A stretch of DNA of 64,000 nt from Dipteronia dyeriana. Its lineage: Eukaryota > Streptophyta > Magnoliopsida > Sapindales > Sapindaceae. The translations under genes were made by a program, and so were the position numbers. The notes beneath the pieces are model-generated. The model worked only from the letters and a program-made list of their open reading frames with translations. It was not told where the DNA came from and made no database searches. Of the stretch, positions 11,208-23,376 are shown in pieces; position 1 is the stretch's first letter, and the number at the start of each line of letters is the position of its first letter. The DNA lies in NCBI GenBank assembly GCA_032871835.1, contig CM065296.1, forward strand, positions 56,759,288 through 56,823,287, in the 5' to 3' direction.

Positions 11208-11657
11208 ATGTCGTATGCACTTTTACAAATCCTATTAGATGACAAATTGACCGGGGAAAACTATACTAAGTGGAAAAATAATATTAACACAATCTTGGTA
11301 ACAAAAGACCTAAAATTCGTGCTAACGGAGGAATGTCCTTTAGAACATACTGCCAATGCCACATGAATTGTTTGTGAGACACACCAGAAATGGGTCTCAA
11401 CTGATGAGAATGCCCAAATATATCTGTTAGCAAGTATGACAGATGTTATTGTCACTAAGCACGAGTCAATGACTACAGCATTCAAAATCATGAAGTTGTT
11501 GCAGCTATGTTCGGGCAGCCATCCGAGCAAAAGTGGAACAAAACTATTCGTTCTGCAATGCTTGCATTGGATAAAGAAGGATTCATCGGTCTGGGAACAT
11601 GTCCTGGGCATGATGTCCTACTTTAACACATCTGAGGTCAATAGTGGATGGAGCTAG
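11208..11657 (+). pseudogene. Copia gag remnant (A)
   Basis: The frame begins at ATG 11208 with MSYALLQIL and continues with ENYTKWKNNINTILV, nearly identical to the gag of element B at 63033 (MSSALLQIL). Gag forms the particle and binds the RNA. A TGA interrupts the frame near 11364, a frameshift near 11500 moves it to the frame of MTDVIVTKHES, and it ends at a TAG near 11655. The zinc knuckle that should follow is missing: the sequence passes straight into protease-like code, so several hundred bases are deleted compared with B. Confidence 0.8.
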
Positions 11658-11669
11658 AGGAGGGAGCCT

Positions 11670-12562
11670 TCTCAATGCGCATTGGGTCAGGGGGATGCCA
11701 TGTTAATAAGAGCAGTGGGAGTAGTTAGACTCCATTTTAATGGTTGTTTTATTATTTTGAACAATGTTTATTTTATTTCTAGATTTACTAGAAATTTATT
11801 TTTAGTATCTAAGTTATTGGGACATTTAAATTCTATTGCTTTTAGTGATAAATCAGTTATTTTTTCTAGAAATTGTTTAAATATTTATTCAGGTTTAAAC
11901 GAAAAAAAACTTGTATGTTTTAGACCGTTAATTCATTTATCACTGCTCAATGCTGAATTGTTTAAAGTCGAAAAACCTAAAACAAAATGATAGAAAGTTT
12001 CTTCTGATAATGAAACGTATCCATGGCATATAAAACTTGGTCATATAAACCTTGACAGGATAGACAGACTAGTTAAAAGTGGCTTTTAAGCCAGTTAAAG
12101 GTTGACACTTTACCTGTCCGCGAATCTTGTTGGAAGGTAAAATGACCAAGAGATCTTTTACTGGAAAAGGGCTTAGAGCTACAAAAACCACTAGATCTTA
12201 TACGTTCAGATGTTTGTGGACCGATAAATGTTAAAGCAAGGGGTGGCTATGTGTATTATGTCACCTTTATAGATGACTACTCTAGATACAGATATGTCTG
12301 CCTAATGCAATGAAATCTGGAAACTTTTAAGAAGTTCAAGGAATTCTGAGCTGAGTTGAGAACCAATTAGGCTAGACAATCAAGGCTTTACGTTCGGATC
12401 GTGGAGGTGAGTATCTTGACAAAGAGTTTAAATACTGCTTGGTTGAGCATGGGATTGTGTCCTGACTCATAGCTTCTGGAACACCATATCAGAATGGTGT
12501 TGCGGGGAGGAAAAACAGAACCCTGATGGAAATGGTGAGATCTATGATTAGTTTCTCATCAT
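11670..12562 (+). pseudogene. Copia protease end and first half of integrase (A)
   Basis: The piece 11682-11990 encodes the end of the protease and the linker (VVRLHFNGCFIILNNVYFI, LFKVEKPKTK). It is followed by the GAG-pre-integrase segment (HIKLGHINLDRIDRL near 12017) and an integrase core with ALRSDRGGEYLDKEF near 12385 and GVAGRKNRTLMEMV near 12500. Stops occur throughout, for example around 12086 and 12224. The expected motif at the catalytic Glu reads AGRKNR where copia elements usually have VERKNR, so the Glu is lost. The frame is cut at 12562 by the inserted solo LTR and resumes at about 14584. Confidence 0.8.
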
Positions 12563-13514
12563 TGTTGGAACCCCGTTCACCAGTAACGCAGCGGAACTAG
12601 CTTTTAAATTTTTTAATACAAATCATAATCTGTATCTGGGACCAGTGAACTTGGGATCACAATTATTTTTTGGAACTAATACATACAATATGTAAACACA
12701 GGAATTTGTAATCAATATAATCAGAAGAAGAAAATCTTACCAAAGTTTGGAGGTTCCTTCTCTTTATGATATGCTCTTGTCTGAACCACTCTTACCAACG
12801 TTTGGAGACTCTTTCAATTTACGATGTGCTCCTGTCTGAACCACTCAATCTTCCTCGCTATCTCCCGGTACTGGTAACTACGTATGGGCACGTCATGGTC
12901 TCAGGAACTTGAATGGAGGATGTAGAGAAATACCTGAAGAAACTCTTTCTTCTCAATTTGGTGTATTGATTACACGTACACATAAATTGTATCTCATGCA
13001 AAACTTATGCCTTTTTTTTCTTTTTGCCTGTGTATCAGGTACACACACAAAAAAAAAAAATCAACCTTTTTTTAAAAAAAAAACTTTTCCTTACGCCTGC
13101 ACTTCACTTATATATATATATATATTATGTGTATTAGGTATTTGCATCATATGCAAATTCTTTTTTTGACTATTGTTTCATGTGCACCCACCAATTTGGA
13201 TCCAATGCAATCTCTTGTGTTATTAATTGATATATATCTTTTAATTATCCTTTTCAAATATATCAAATATAACAAAAGTGATAATAATTATTTTAAATTT
13301 AAACTTAAATTCAAATATTTAGATAAATGATTTAGTAAAAATAAAATAATCCTATTATTTTATCTTCACCTAAATCCAAATATCAACTAACGTCCTCCAA
13401 TTAATAGTTAATTAATAATTCATAATTATCAATATAATTAAATAATCTAAATTTTTAATTAATTTAACTATTAACATTCATTAATTAAATAATCTCATTA
13501 TTTAATTAATTCCC

Positions 13515-13569
<55 letters not shown>

Positions 13570-14578
13570 ACTTTTGTAACACAATTAACTGGACAATCCA
13601 ATTAATTAACCGTGACCCTTGTTACCTAAATCGATCGGGTTAGCAATGGGACCTAATGGACCCACAGTATTTTGAGCTCCAATAATCATCAGAATCATTA
13701 ATTAAACTCTTTAATTAATATTCCTTGATTATTAACTCCGGTGTTATTCCACTAAAATCCCGAAGCTTCACTCTCTCAACTGTAGACACTTTTACACAGA
13801 TCGATACTACTCGGTGTCCATCAATATAGCTATTACATATGGTGTAATCCTCCATAATAGTTCATAATTAGAACTGGGTCATAATGTCCGTTATACCCCT
13901 CTAATTACATATGTCCTTTAAGTACCGTTGATACTCTGATGGACAATAAATCCTATTTCCTAGCAGAATTAGGAGAGCGCTCATATTGTACAAGCCCCGA
14001 ATCAACCCTTAAGGGAACTATCATCTTCTTCTCACAAGAATGAGTGGATTCCACTATTGGGAACTGCATCCGACCTCACCACGATATATCAAAGACCACG
14101 ATCTAACCTGAATGAGTCGATAAGACACTCAGGATTAAGATCACCCACATATAGCCATCATTAGTTGATATATATGAATCTCATCGGTAAACGGATCTTG
14201 GTGAGAGATTCATATAGATCATGTCCCAATCCTATATGACCATATCATACAAGGTATCTCCATTCCCATATCTCATATGAATGATTCAAGATAGAATCAT
14301 CGTACATTACGGAATGGATAGTAGCTATAGATTAACCACAAATAAAGTACCCAGCTTTATTTGCTATCTATGGACTCTTTAGATTGCACGTCTCTTACTG
14401 TATCCATCTGTATATGACACTCATATACACAGTTTGAGATTACATCTGGCAATCTTGGATGTTAAATATATGCACAAGTTATAAAATAAACAACACAACA
14501 TGAATGAATTTAACTTTTCCTTTTATTTATTTCATAAATCCATTTATAAATTACATCTTTAGGGCATAAACCCCAACA
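12563..14578 (-). mobile_element. Solo LTR D (2,016 bp), reverse orientation, in integrase of A
   Basis: On the minus strand it starts TGTTGGGGTTTATGCC at 14578 and ends GGTTCCAACA at 12563, so the ends form TGTTGG...CCAACA. Most of it aligns with the LTRs of A (16687) and B (25161), with shared blocks such as gaatctctcaccaagatc. No primer site, purine tract or coding sequence is attached, so it is a solo LTR left by recombination. The flanking 5-mers atcat and aatat do not match, so the target duplication has decayed or been lost. The integrase code of A resumes right after it. Confidence 0.85.
13517..13566. repeat. (AT)n microsatellite
   Basis: About 25 uninterrupted AT dinucleotides inside solo LTR D. 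Confidence 0.95.
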
Positions 14579-14583
14579 AATAT

Positions 14584-16670
14584 TACCCAATTCCTTTTGG
14601 GGTATGCATTACAAATGGCGGCCTACATTTTGAATGTAGTCTCATCCAAATCTATTCCTAAGACTCCCCTAAAGTTGTGGAATGGTCGTAAAGCTAGTTT
14701 GCGACATTTTCACATATGGGAGTATCCAGTACATGTACTAAAAAGCAGAACTGGAAAGTTGCACCTTAAGTCTATGGTCTGATCATTTGTAGATTATTCC
14801 AAGGAGACTAGAGGTGGATACTTCTATAGTCTTAAGGAGAAAAAAGTATTTGTATCGGCAAATACAACATTTTTTGAGGATAACTATATGAGTGATCATA
14901 AACCTCAAAGCAAGATTATGTTAAATGACTTAGAGCCTGGTACGACAAGTGCTCAATTAACAAGAGTTATTGTTCAACCTACATCTGAGAGTCAGATAGT
15001 TCCTAATCAGACCACACTCCCACCTAAGCATAGTATGAGGGTTGTATGACAACCTGATCGCTATTTAGGTATTAGGGAGACACAGGCTATTGTCTTTGAA
15101 GATAGTGTGGGTGATCCATTGTCATTTAAATATGCAATGGAATAGCCTGACAAAGAGAAATGACTTAAAGCTATGAATTTCGAGATTGAGTGATCATACT
15201 CCAATTCAGTTTGAGAACTTATAGATTTACTAGATAGGATAAAACCCATAAGTTGTAAGAGGATCTACAAGAGAAAGAGATGAGTAGATAGGAAGGTAGA
15301 GGCCTTCAAAGCAAGGCTATTGGCAAAGGGTTATACCCAATAAAAAAGGGTCGATTTTAAAGAGACCTTCTCGCTAATAGCTATGTTTAAGTCTATTCGC
15401 ATTCTCTTATCCATTGTTGCCTATATCAATTATAAAATTTGGTAAATAGATGTCAAAACTGTATTTTTGAATGGTAATCTTAATGATAGCATCTATATGA
15501 TGCAACCAGAGGGATTCGTGTTTCCTGATCAAGAGAAAAAGGTTTGCAAGTTACAAAGGTCCATTTATGGACTAAAGCAATCATCTAGATCTTGGAGCAG
15601 TACGTTTGATAATGCTATCAAAACCTATGGCATCAAGCAAAACAATGATGAGCCTTATGTCTACAAGTGTATCATTGACAAGAAAGTAGTTTTCTTAGTC
15701 TTATAAGTAGATGATATCCTACTCATTAAGAATGACGCAAGGGTGTTGTCGGAAGTAAAGGGTTGGCTAGCTAGCCAATTCCAAATAAAAGATCTGGGAA
15801 AGGCGAGTTATGTTCTAGGGATCCAGTTAATTACTGATCGCAAGAACAAACTATTAGCATTGTCTTAGGCATCGTATGTCAACAAGATAATTTTTCATTT
15901 TTTGATGAAGAAATCCAAGAAAGGTAACTTACCTTATAGGCATGGAGTTTATTTGTCTAAGGAATAGTATCCTAAGACACCTTAAGAAGTTGAGGATATG
16001 AGACATGTTCCTTATGCGTCTTCAATAGGCATTTTTATATATGTTATGTTACACACAAGATCAGACATTTGCTTCGTAGTGTGGGAGTAGCCAGTAGGTT
16101 TCAGTCTAACCTAAATTGGATCATTGGGTTGCTGTAAAGGCCAATCTTAAGTATCTTCAGAGAACGAGAAACTATTTGCTAGTATATTCTGGGCAGGATT
16201 TGATCTCGTTAGGATATACAAACTCTAAATTTCAGTCAGACAAGGATTCTAGGAAATCCTTGTCTAGATCAGTTTTCACCCTTAGTGGTAGAGCCATAGT
16301 GTGGAGGAGCGTTAGGCAATCATGTATTGTTAACCCTACCATGGAAGCCGAATATGTAGCTGCTTGTGAAGGTCTGGCTCTGTAGGTTCTTGACTGATCT
16401 GGTTATTACAGATATGGATAAGCCCATCACACTATTTTGATAACAATGGTGCTGTGTCGAATTCCAAATAATCAAGAAGCCATGAGAGAGGGAAGCATTT
16501 AGAGAGGAAATATCATCTCATCAAAGAGATAGTGCAGAGAGAGGATGTGACCGTGACAAAGACAACGTCACAGAACAACCATGATGATCCATTTACGAAG
16601 ACCATAACGGCTAAAGTGTTTGAAGGTCACCTAGAGGCTCTAGGGTTACGAGATATGTCTCACCTGTTTT
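14584..16670 (+). pseudogene. Copia integrase end, reverse transcriptase and RNase H (A)
   Basis: The integrase code resumes with LPNSFWGYALQMAAYILN. The reverse transcriptase follows with ARLLAKGYTQ (near 15320), DVKTVFLNGNL (near 15450), PEGFVFPDQEKKV and IYGLKQSSRSW (near 15570). The catalytic box reads stop-VDD-ILL: TAA at 15704-15706 stands where the Tyr of YVDD belongs. The RNase H follows with TNSKFQSDKDSRKS (near 16225) and TMEAEYVAACEGLA (near 16340), then the frame decays. In-frame stops near 14780, 15048, 15145 and 15865, and frame changes near 16080, rule out a working product. Confidence 0.88.
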
Positions 16671-16686
16671 AGTGCAAGTGGGAGAT
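16671..16686 (+). promoter_or_regulatory. Polypurine tract of copia A
   Basis: The run tgcaagtgggagat directly precedes the 3' LTR, in the usual position and composition of a copia plus-strand primer. Confidence 0.75.
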
Positions 16687-18522
16687 TATTGAGGTTTATG
16701 CCCTAAAGCTTGTAATTTATAAATATGAATGAAACATTAATAAAAGAAGTAGTTTATTCATTCTATAAATCTATCTCCTACATTTATATCATGTGTTCTT
16801 AACATCCAATATTATCAGATGTAATCTCTAACTGAGTATATGAGTGTCATATACAGAGGTATTCAGTTTGAGATGAGCAATCTAAAGAGTCCGTAGATAG
16901 CAAATAGAACTAGGTACTTTATTTGTGGTTAACCTACAACTACGGTCCATTCCGTAATGCACGGTGGTTTTATCCTAGACTATTCTTATGGTGATATGGG
17001 AATGAAGACACCTTATATGATGTGATCATATAGGGCTGGGCCACGATTAATATGAATCTCTCACCAAGATCCATTACATGATGAGATTCATATATATCGA
17101 CAAATGATGGCTATATATGGGTGATCTTAATCATGAGTGTTTTATCGACTCCTTTAAGTTAGATCTTGGTTTTTGATATACAATAGGTGAGATCGGAGTT
17201 GCATTCCCGGTCAATAGCTTTATATGTTGAAATTGTGGTTTAGCTTATGGCTGGGAAGACCTGTACACAATAGTGAAATCCAATAATTCTTCTAAGAAGT
17301 AGATATTAGTTTCCTTAATTGTTGACTTGGGAGCTTGAACATTATGAGCGTTCTCCTTCTTCCGTAAAGGAAATTAGGATTTATTGTTCAATAGAGAATC
17401 AATCGTACTTAATGGAAAGATATAATTAGAAGGGTATAACAAACTTTATGATCCAACTCTAATTATGAACTACTTTTGGAGGATCGTACCATATGTAATA
17501 GCTATATCGATGGACACGTGGTTTTTGGTTTTTGGTTTTTGTAAAAACATCTACAGTTACGAGAGTGCAGCCTCAAGTTTTTAATGGATTAACTTTGAGG
17601 TTAATAATCATGAAATATTAATTAAAGAGTTTAATTAATTTTTCTAATGATTATTGGAGCTCAAGACTTTGGGTCCATCAAGTTCCCTTGCTAGCCCAAA
17701 ACATTGAAGGTAACACGGGTCAAGGTTAATTAATTGGATTGTCAAATTAATTGTGTTATGAAAATAACACATATTTAATCAGGGAACTAATTAAATGATG
17801 ATATTATTTAATTAATATATTAATAATTAATTAATTAAATAATTAGATTATTTAGTTAATAAATTAATAATCAAGAATTATTAATTACTTATTAACTAGA
17901 GGTTATAGGTTTGAACCATGACTGAGACAAATGATAAAATAATATTATTATTTTATTTCCTAACTAGGTTAAGTATTCAAGTCTTAGTGAGCTAGGATTA
18001 TATGGGATTTGGAATCCTATACTACATTGGACACTAAAATGCTAATTATCTTATTTAGTGTCCTGATTTTTATATATATATATTACATACATAGCAATTG
18101 TGAGAAACAAGAAAAAGGGTGTAGCCACATAGAAAGAAAAAAAAACAAGAAGTTGGGGTGCAGCCAAATAAAAAAAAGGAGTTTTTATTTTTTATTTTGT
18201 TCTTTATTATTCAAGTGGCTGGATTCTCCATACACAAAGCAAGAGTTTTTTTGTGTTGTTTTTTTAACCTCCATACAACCTCCTAAAGCCCGTAAAGCGC
18301 CCACATGCAGTTGCTGGAACTTGCGAGATAGCGAGGAAGATTCGATGGTACAAATCAGAAAGGAAATACAAGAATTAAAGAACGAAGGAGTTAGCATTGA
18401 GGTATGATTTCGAATCTTGCCTTTTATTTATTCTTATATATCATATATGGTTCATAGAGTCGTTAAATATTAAAAAAAAAAGTTTTGGAAATCCCTTTCG
18501 CTGCACGACTCTAGGGTTTGCA
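16687..18522 (+). repeat. 3' LTR of copia A (about 1.84 kb)
   Basis: The start tattgaggtttatgcc aligns with TGTTGGGGTTTATGCC of solo LTR D, with the terminal TG changed to TA. The same blocks follow in the same order as in D and in the B LTR at 25161. Near 18300-18400 it resembles the end of the B LTR split between 48909-49002 and 61017-61155. The right end at gggtttgca (18522) is a choice based on CA at the expected distance and could be off by tens of bases. The 132-residue open frame at 18009-18407 is LTR sequence. Confidence 0.75.
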
Positions 18523-18555
18523 GTTAAAACTTAGGGTACGAAGAGGAACCAAATA

Positions 18556-18684
18556 TTTTAATATAATAGCTTGGTTATGCGGTGAAAATAATTTTTCGTA
18601 AGTGGTCCAAAACATGAAAAACAATGCATACTTTTTTTTTAAAAAAAAACAATAATTTCATTGAGTTATTTCGACAATTTCCTC
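18556..18684 (+). repeat. Direct repeat copy 1 of an unassigned AT-rich repeat
   Basis: The segment begins ttttaatataatag and includes cggtgaaaataa and tttcattgagttattt. A near copy lies at 20782-20902 in the same orientation. Both flank the LTR-like block, about 2.2 kb apart. I do not recognise the family. Confidence 0.7.
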
Positions 18685-18835
18685 ATCTTCTTCATTGTCT
18701 TTATTCTAAATTTTGACGTAATAAAGATGATCGCTTTACAAATGTTCACATTTAGAGCTCCATTTTCCTATTGTTTGTTCTCGTTTTCATGAGTTTTTGT
18801 ATATATAACTTGTGTTTTAGCCAAATGCATGTAAA

Positions 18836-20689
18836 TGTCTCTCAAAGATGGTGTTTGTACCAAATGTTGGCAAAATAGGGCAAATTCTATAGCTGAAGAC
18901 CACTACAGGTTGATACCGTGGGAAAAAAGCCGCACTAAGAAGTTACGCTACAATTCTAGTATATCATGCGAGTTCTAACTCTCTGATCCTTGAGAAAGAA
19001 GTCGCTAGATGAAGTTGTGTTCAAATTCTAGAAGAAACCACGGGTTTGTCACCACAGGTATGAGCCCGCACTGATGAGAATGACAAAACCCGCATTGAAA
19101 GAGTAGTGAGCAGTGTGACTTCATCATCGAGGGAATGAAGCCACATTATATAGGGTATGAATTTGCACTCAAATTTCTATACATCTGCATGGGATAGATC
19201 TACAGGAATGAAACAGCGAAAAGAATTCGCACTAAGAATCGTGGGTTCCCACCACGAGAACAAACCCAAAGTATAAGTTTGAGATCACCCTGATAGATCT
19301 GAAATCAAGCTAATTTTAGGGGCCTTTCGATCTTTTCACCAATTTCGTGCCCTAATATTTCCTATCCTATAATTACACCTTTTTCATCTCTTTCAAACTA
19401 CTACACACATTACCATTCCTAAAAACTCCAAGAGACCACTTCTCTTGGATTCTCACTTCAAGAAGATAGAGAAGAGCTTCCAAGCTCCTATGGAGATCCT
19501 CCTTCGGAGATCCTCCTTCATGGGAAGCTCACCACCATCACCTCTACACTTCCACCCATTTTAGAGAGGATTTAAGTGAGAAAGGAGGGTTCTTCTGACC
19601 CAAACCGAGCCATGGAACAATATATAGCTCTTTGAGGATTTGTCTTTAAGGGTTTATTCTATAACTTTTTTCTCTTTGTATTTTATCTATTTGATGTGTA
19701 ACCCCATGTGGGAGTATTTGTAAACCTACACTTGTGTTATATTTATGCATGATTGTTCTTTGATTTGAATTAAGTTTTTTTTTTCCATTCATTGATATGT
19801 TTTTGTTTTATGTCTCTTATTATGATATTCATGTGTATGGAGAGTTAGATATTATTGTGTATCCTTGGATGAGATTATGAGTAGAATAACTTAATGATGT
19901 AGGAGTAGATTAATCAAATATCTCATTTATGTTTGTATGTTGATAGATGATTCAATATGTATATGTTTGGAATGATTAGAGTGATTGAGAGTTAGGTTTG
20001 TGCCTTTGGATGACCATTTCGGGTATGAGCTTGGGTATTAGCTCAATTGAATGGGAAGAGCTTGTTTTTTTGCATAACCTTGCTAGAATAGGCTTTGGTT
20101 CATGTTTTTCTACTTAATGGGTATAGATCTAGACACAATTGCTTATTCCATAACCTTTGTTGAGTAATGAAATGATTTCAGTTTCCTTAATCAAGAGAAC
20201 GAACCCTTAACTTAAGTTAAATGGTATTCAAATGCTCTACAATCTATATGATTTGCATCTTGTGTTTAGTAAACTTATTTCCCTTGTGTGATCATATATT
20301 GCATCTCTCTAAGCCACCATTATTTTCGTAACTTAGGGTGTCTTGCTTTTAAGACTAGATTAACTTCATTGGGAGTATAGTGATTTAGAAAGGTAAACAC
20401 TCGGTTACATTTCTATCTTTAGTTTCATGCTTTTAGTTTTAGGTAATATTCACTCTCTCACACTGCGTTATACTTACACTTCACACACACCATTCTTACC
20501 ACATTCACATTCTATTTGCATTGCTTTTAAATAAACTCTAGGGTTGGACATAGTTGACGAATACCACCCCTTTGTGGGAATGACCCTTGCTTACATGCAT
20601 TACTAGTCCTTTGACTCGTGCATTTGCGAGGTAGTTTAAATTAGATAAAATGTTTTTGATATACTTAATGACGACCTCATCAAAAGACA
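18836..20689 (+). repeat. LTR-like block, perhaps a solo LTR of a gypsy (Athila-like) element
   Basis: The block opens with TGTCTCTC and closes with AAAGACA, so its ends form TGTC...GACA. It has no long open frame. The part near 20560-20640 (ttgtgggaatgaccc, gcatttgcgaggt) resembles the 3' end of plant Athila-type LTRs, which end in a comparable phrase before the primer site. The flanking 5-mers gtaaa and tacaa do not match. The ends and class are therefore tentative. Two short tandem-like pieces (gagatcctcctt) occur at 19492-19520. Confidence 0.35.
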
Positions 20690-20781
20690 TACAAATTAAT
20701 CCATACCATTGAATTTCTTATTATGCACGTATTAATAGATTATAAAGGTGAGAATTATATAGGTGAGGAGATGATCCATAT

Positions 20782-20902
20782 CTATTAATATAATAGTTTG
20801 GTTACGCGGTGAAAATAAAATTTCATAAGTGGTTAACTAATGAATACTATTTTTTGTTTAAAAAACCACTAATTTCATTGAGTTATTTTGACAATTTCCT
20901 CC
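20782..20902 (+). repeat. Direct repeat copy 2 of the unassigned AT-rich repeat
   Basis: This is a near copy of 18556-18684 sharing tataatag, cggtgaaaataa and the tail ending in acaatttcctc. Confidence 0.7.
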
Positions 20903-22006
20903 TTTCCTTTATGCAAGACATGTTGGTGATATAGTTCCACATCTAGGAAATGGGGATGGATATAAGTCCCCTCATCCCCATCCTCACTTCACAGATCCTT
21001 CCCACTCCCCACCCAATGGGAAAAATGAGGATGGGAAATTTTTAGGGGAGGTATCTCAATCCTAATCCCAATTCCCCATTTTTCCCGTTTTTCCCCGTTT
21101 TTCCTTTTTTTCCCGTTTTCCCATTTCTTTATTTCCCCGTCTGATTGAAAATTACAAATTAAAAAAAATGAAATGGAGATTCAAGCTACAAAGAGACAGC
21201 TCGCAATCAAATATGAGGAGCTCAAAATTGTTGTAGATAGATTAGAGGATCGAGTGAAGGAACTAAAAAAGGTTGAAAGAAGAAATGTTTGAAGATGGTA
21301 AAGATTTTCAGAAAGCTTTATGTTATAGTACACTGCATATCCACAACTACACAAATGAGAATTGGGGATAAAAAGAACGCACAGTCGGCGGACAACTTTA
21401 GACTTTAAGTTTTGAATTTTGAAGTTAAAAGATAATGAGTTTTGTTGATGATTATTTTTGGATTACGTAAAGTTCGCCACACGTTCAACAAATTAATATT
21501 AGTTACCAATCCGATTATAAAATTGGAAGAGAAACTGAGCATGAAGGACACAAAAGTTTTACATGGAAAACCTAATAAGGAAAAAACCACGGTTACCGGA
21601 GAAGATGAAATAGAATCTTCACTATGAATTCTTAAGGTTACACACTCAACCTCTGTCTCACTTTTCATGTGTAGCATTGCACTAACTTTAATAACAGTGC
21701 ATTAGAGTCCTTTTATATATGCATAGAACCCTAACTTCTATGTTGATAGGCTTGAGCCTTTGTTGAGAAGCCGTCCCCAAACTTTTACATCTCAGGCTCA
21801 ACCCATAGCTCTCAGCGTTTATTACTAACTTGCTTGCCCTGAATTTTGGCCTTCTCGTACTAATCCAAAGGCCTCTTCAATTATTTCAAATCCAGAAATG
21901 ATGAGATCTATATGCACCATTCAAGGTAGAAACCTATTGCTAAAACTTCCCTAATGATCAATATAATTATTTCATCGTAGCTGATAAAAATGGAGAACAT
22001 CCCTAA
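20903..22006. other. Repeat debris without a clear gene
   Basis: From 20950 to 21140 the plus strand is low-complexity cccca/ttccc sequence of the kind found in plant MITE or helitron debris. At 21170-21290 a short frame reads ELKIVVDRLEDRVKELKKV, a possible coiled-coil fragment with no start context. The open frames at 21405-21677 (minus) and 21442-21627 (plus) overlap each other and have no family resemblance. From 21630 to 22000 I see nothing interpretable. Confidence 0.5.
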
Positions 22007-22620
22007 ATGGCACATTTGTTGAAATTTTCAGCCACCCAACCTTCTGTTTTTGATACCAAAGTAAATACAGTCACCGACCAAGAGATTGAAAACTATGTTA
22101 GGAGATTTGACGTTCTCCGCTCTGCTCGACTTTTCTTGGACAATCAGCATGCCATATGGACTCCACCTTCAAATGTTGTTGCTATTTATGGAGCCTGGTT
22201 ACATTTGCGGTGACTTCACCCATCTAGTCCTTTATTGCTAGATTCTTTGCGGAGGCAGGTATTACACCTGCTCAACTGGCCCCGAACTCTTATAGGATTC
22301 TGATTGGTCTATAGCATATTTTGAAGTTGATTGGTAATAAGAATCCACCGATTCCCCATGAGATCCACCTTTTTTATACTCTTAGGCCATCAGATAATGG
22401 ATGAACTTTTTACCTTCTGTCTAACTCTTTGAGCCATTGGATCCCTAAAGGTTTTGATGAAAAGGTTCCCTCTCTATCCCCAAAAGAAAATAAAGGTTTC
22501 ATCTGGGGATTCCTTTAATCCAATAAATACTAGAAGAACAGCTGGTTCTCAGATGATTGGGGTCAAAATGATCCCACGATGATCGCCACGGATTGTCCAA
22601 AATAAGTGTCCCTAGTCACT
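22007..22620 (+). pseudogene. Orphan, diverged relative of the Tat antisense gene
   Basis: The first 68 residues align with exon 1 of the antisense genes of G1-G3: FDTKVNTV with FDTEPNVV, EIENYVRRFDV with EIEKYRSRFDL, and NVVAIYGAW with GMVAIYGSM. After the TGA at 22211 the similarity continues in other frames. It reaches HWIPKGFDEKVPSLSPKENK against GWVPKEAKVNRGVDAFDDPK, then NKGFIWGF, the phrase found at the same place in G1. No gypsy pol, LTR or purine tract of matching age flanks it within about 1.5 kb on either side. It may be the relic of an older Tat element lying in minus orientation, or a relic of a free-standing gene of this family. Solo LTR C was inserted at its downstream side. 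Confidence 0.7.
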
Positions 22621-22650
22621 TCTATAGTCCAAACATCCGGAACAAATATT

Positions 22651-23281
22651 TGTAGGGAAAAAACGGTTTAGAAACGCAACGAAAGCATGATAAAAACGAA
22701 AATAGAGTTTGCGTATAAATAAAAAAATTTCCCTTTATGCAACGAGAACCTTCACCCTAGATTAATTGATGTATATAAAAGTATCGTACATTTTTCTCGT
22801 GACGATTGAACAAGCGCCGAATTGATTCCGTAAGATCTTCCAATCCAATCACGAACGTGAATCACCTTGAAGTGTGGGCTCCCTTACTTTTTATTGTATA
22901 CCTGAGCATGGAGACAAAGCAAAATCTTTTCTTTGTTAGTTACAAATATCATCCAAGAGAAAAATCCAAGAACGTCCGGTCACTTGTGAATTATCAATCA
23001 ATTTGATTGAAACTCGCGTGAACCTTGATTCGATGTTGTACACAAAACCCTATTGATGTAAAGGATACTAGTGTACTATCGAAAACAAAAAACATTCTCT
23101 TTTTCTCTTTTCTCCTTGGCCGAATTCCACACCCTTTATCTATGAGCTGATCGAATTTTGTCTAAAGCAAAAACTAATTTTCATCCCTAAAAAATCTCTC
23201 TTGGTATGCCAAATTATCTCTTGAAAATTACCTAGGCATGGCCAAAATTTTCATCATAGAATTCTTAGGGCTGGCCGAAAA

Positions 23282-23376
<95 letters not shown>

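Larger units (their letters stand above)
10805..18522 (+). mobile_element. Ty1/copia element A, 5'-truncated and degenerate
   Basis: The leader (10805-11207), gag start, protease, integrase, reverse transcriptase, RNase H and a 3' LTR follow in copia order, with integrase before reverse transcriptase. The leader and gag are close to those of element B at 62600-63750, so both belong to one family with LTRs of about 1.8 kb. No 5' LTR or primer site precedes the leader. A reverse-oriented solo LTR of the same broad family interrupts the integrase. Dozens of stops mark it as old. Confidence 0.88.

Noticed and set aside
12909..13169. 86-codon plus-strand frame with a hydrophobic tail.
   Set aside because: It lies inside solo LTR D and crosses low-complexity A/T runs.
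18009..18407. 132-codon plus-strand frame ending VSIEV.
   Set aside because: It lies in the 3' LTR of A, and the matching part of the B LTR does not keep the frame.
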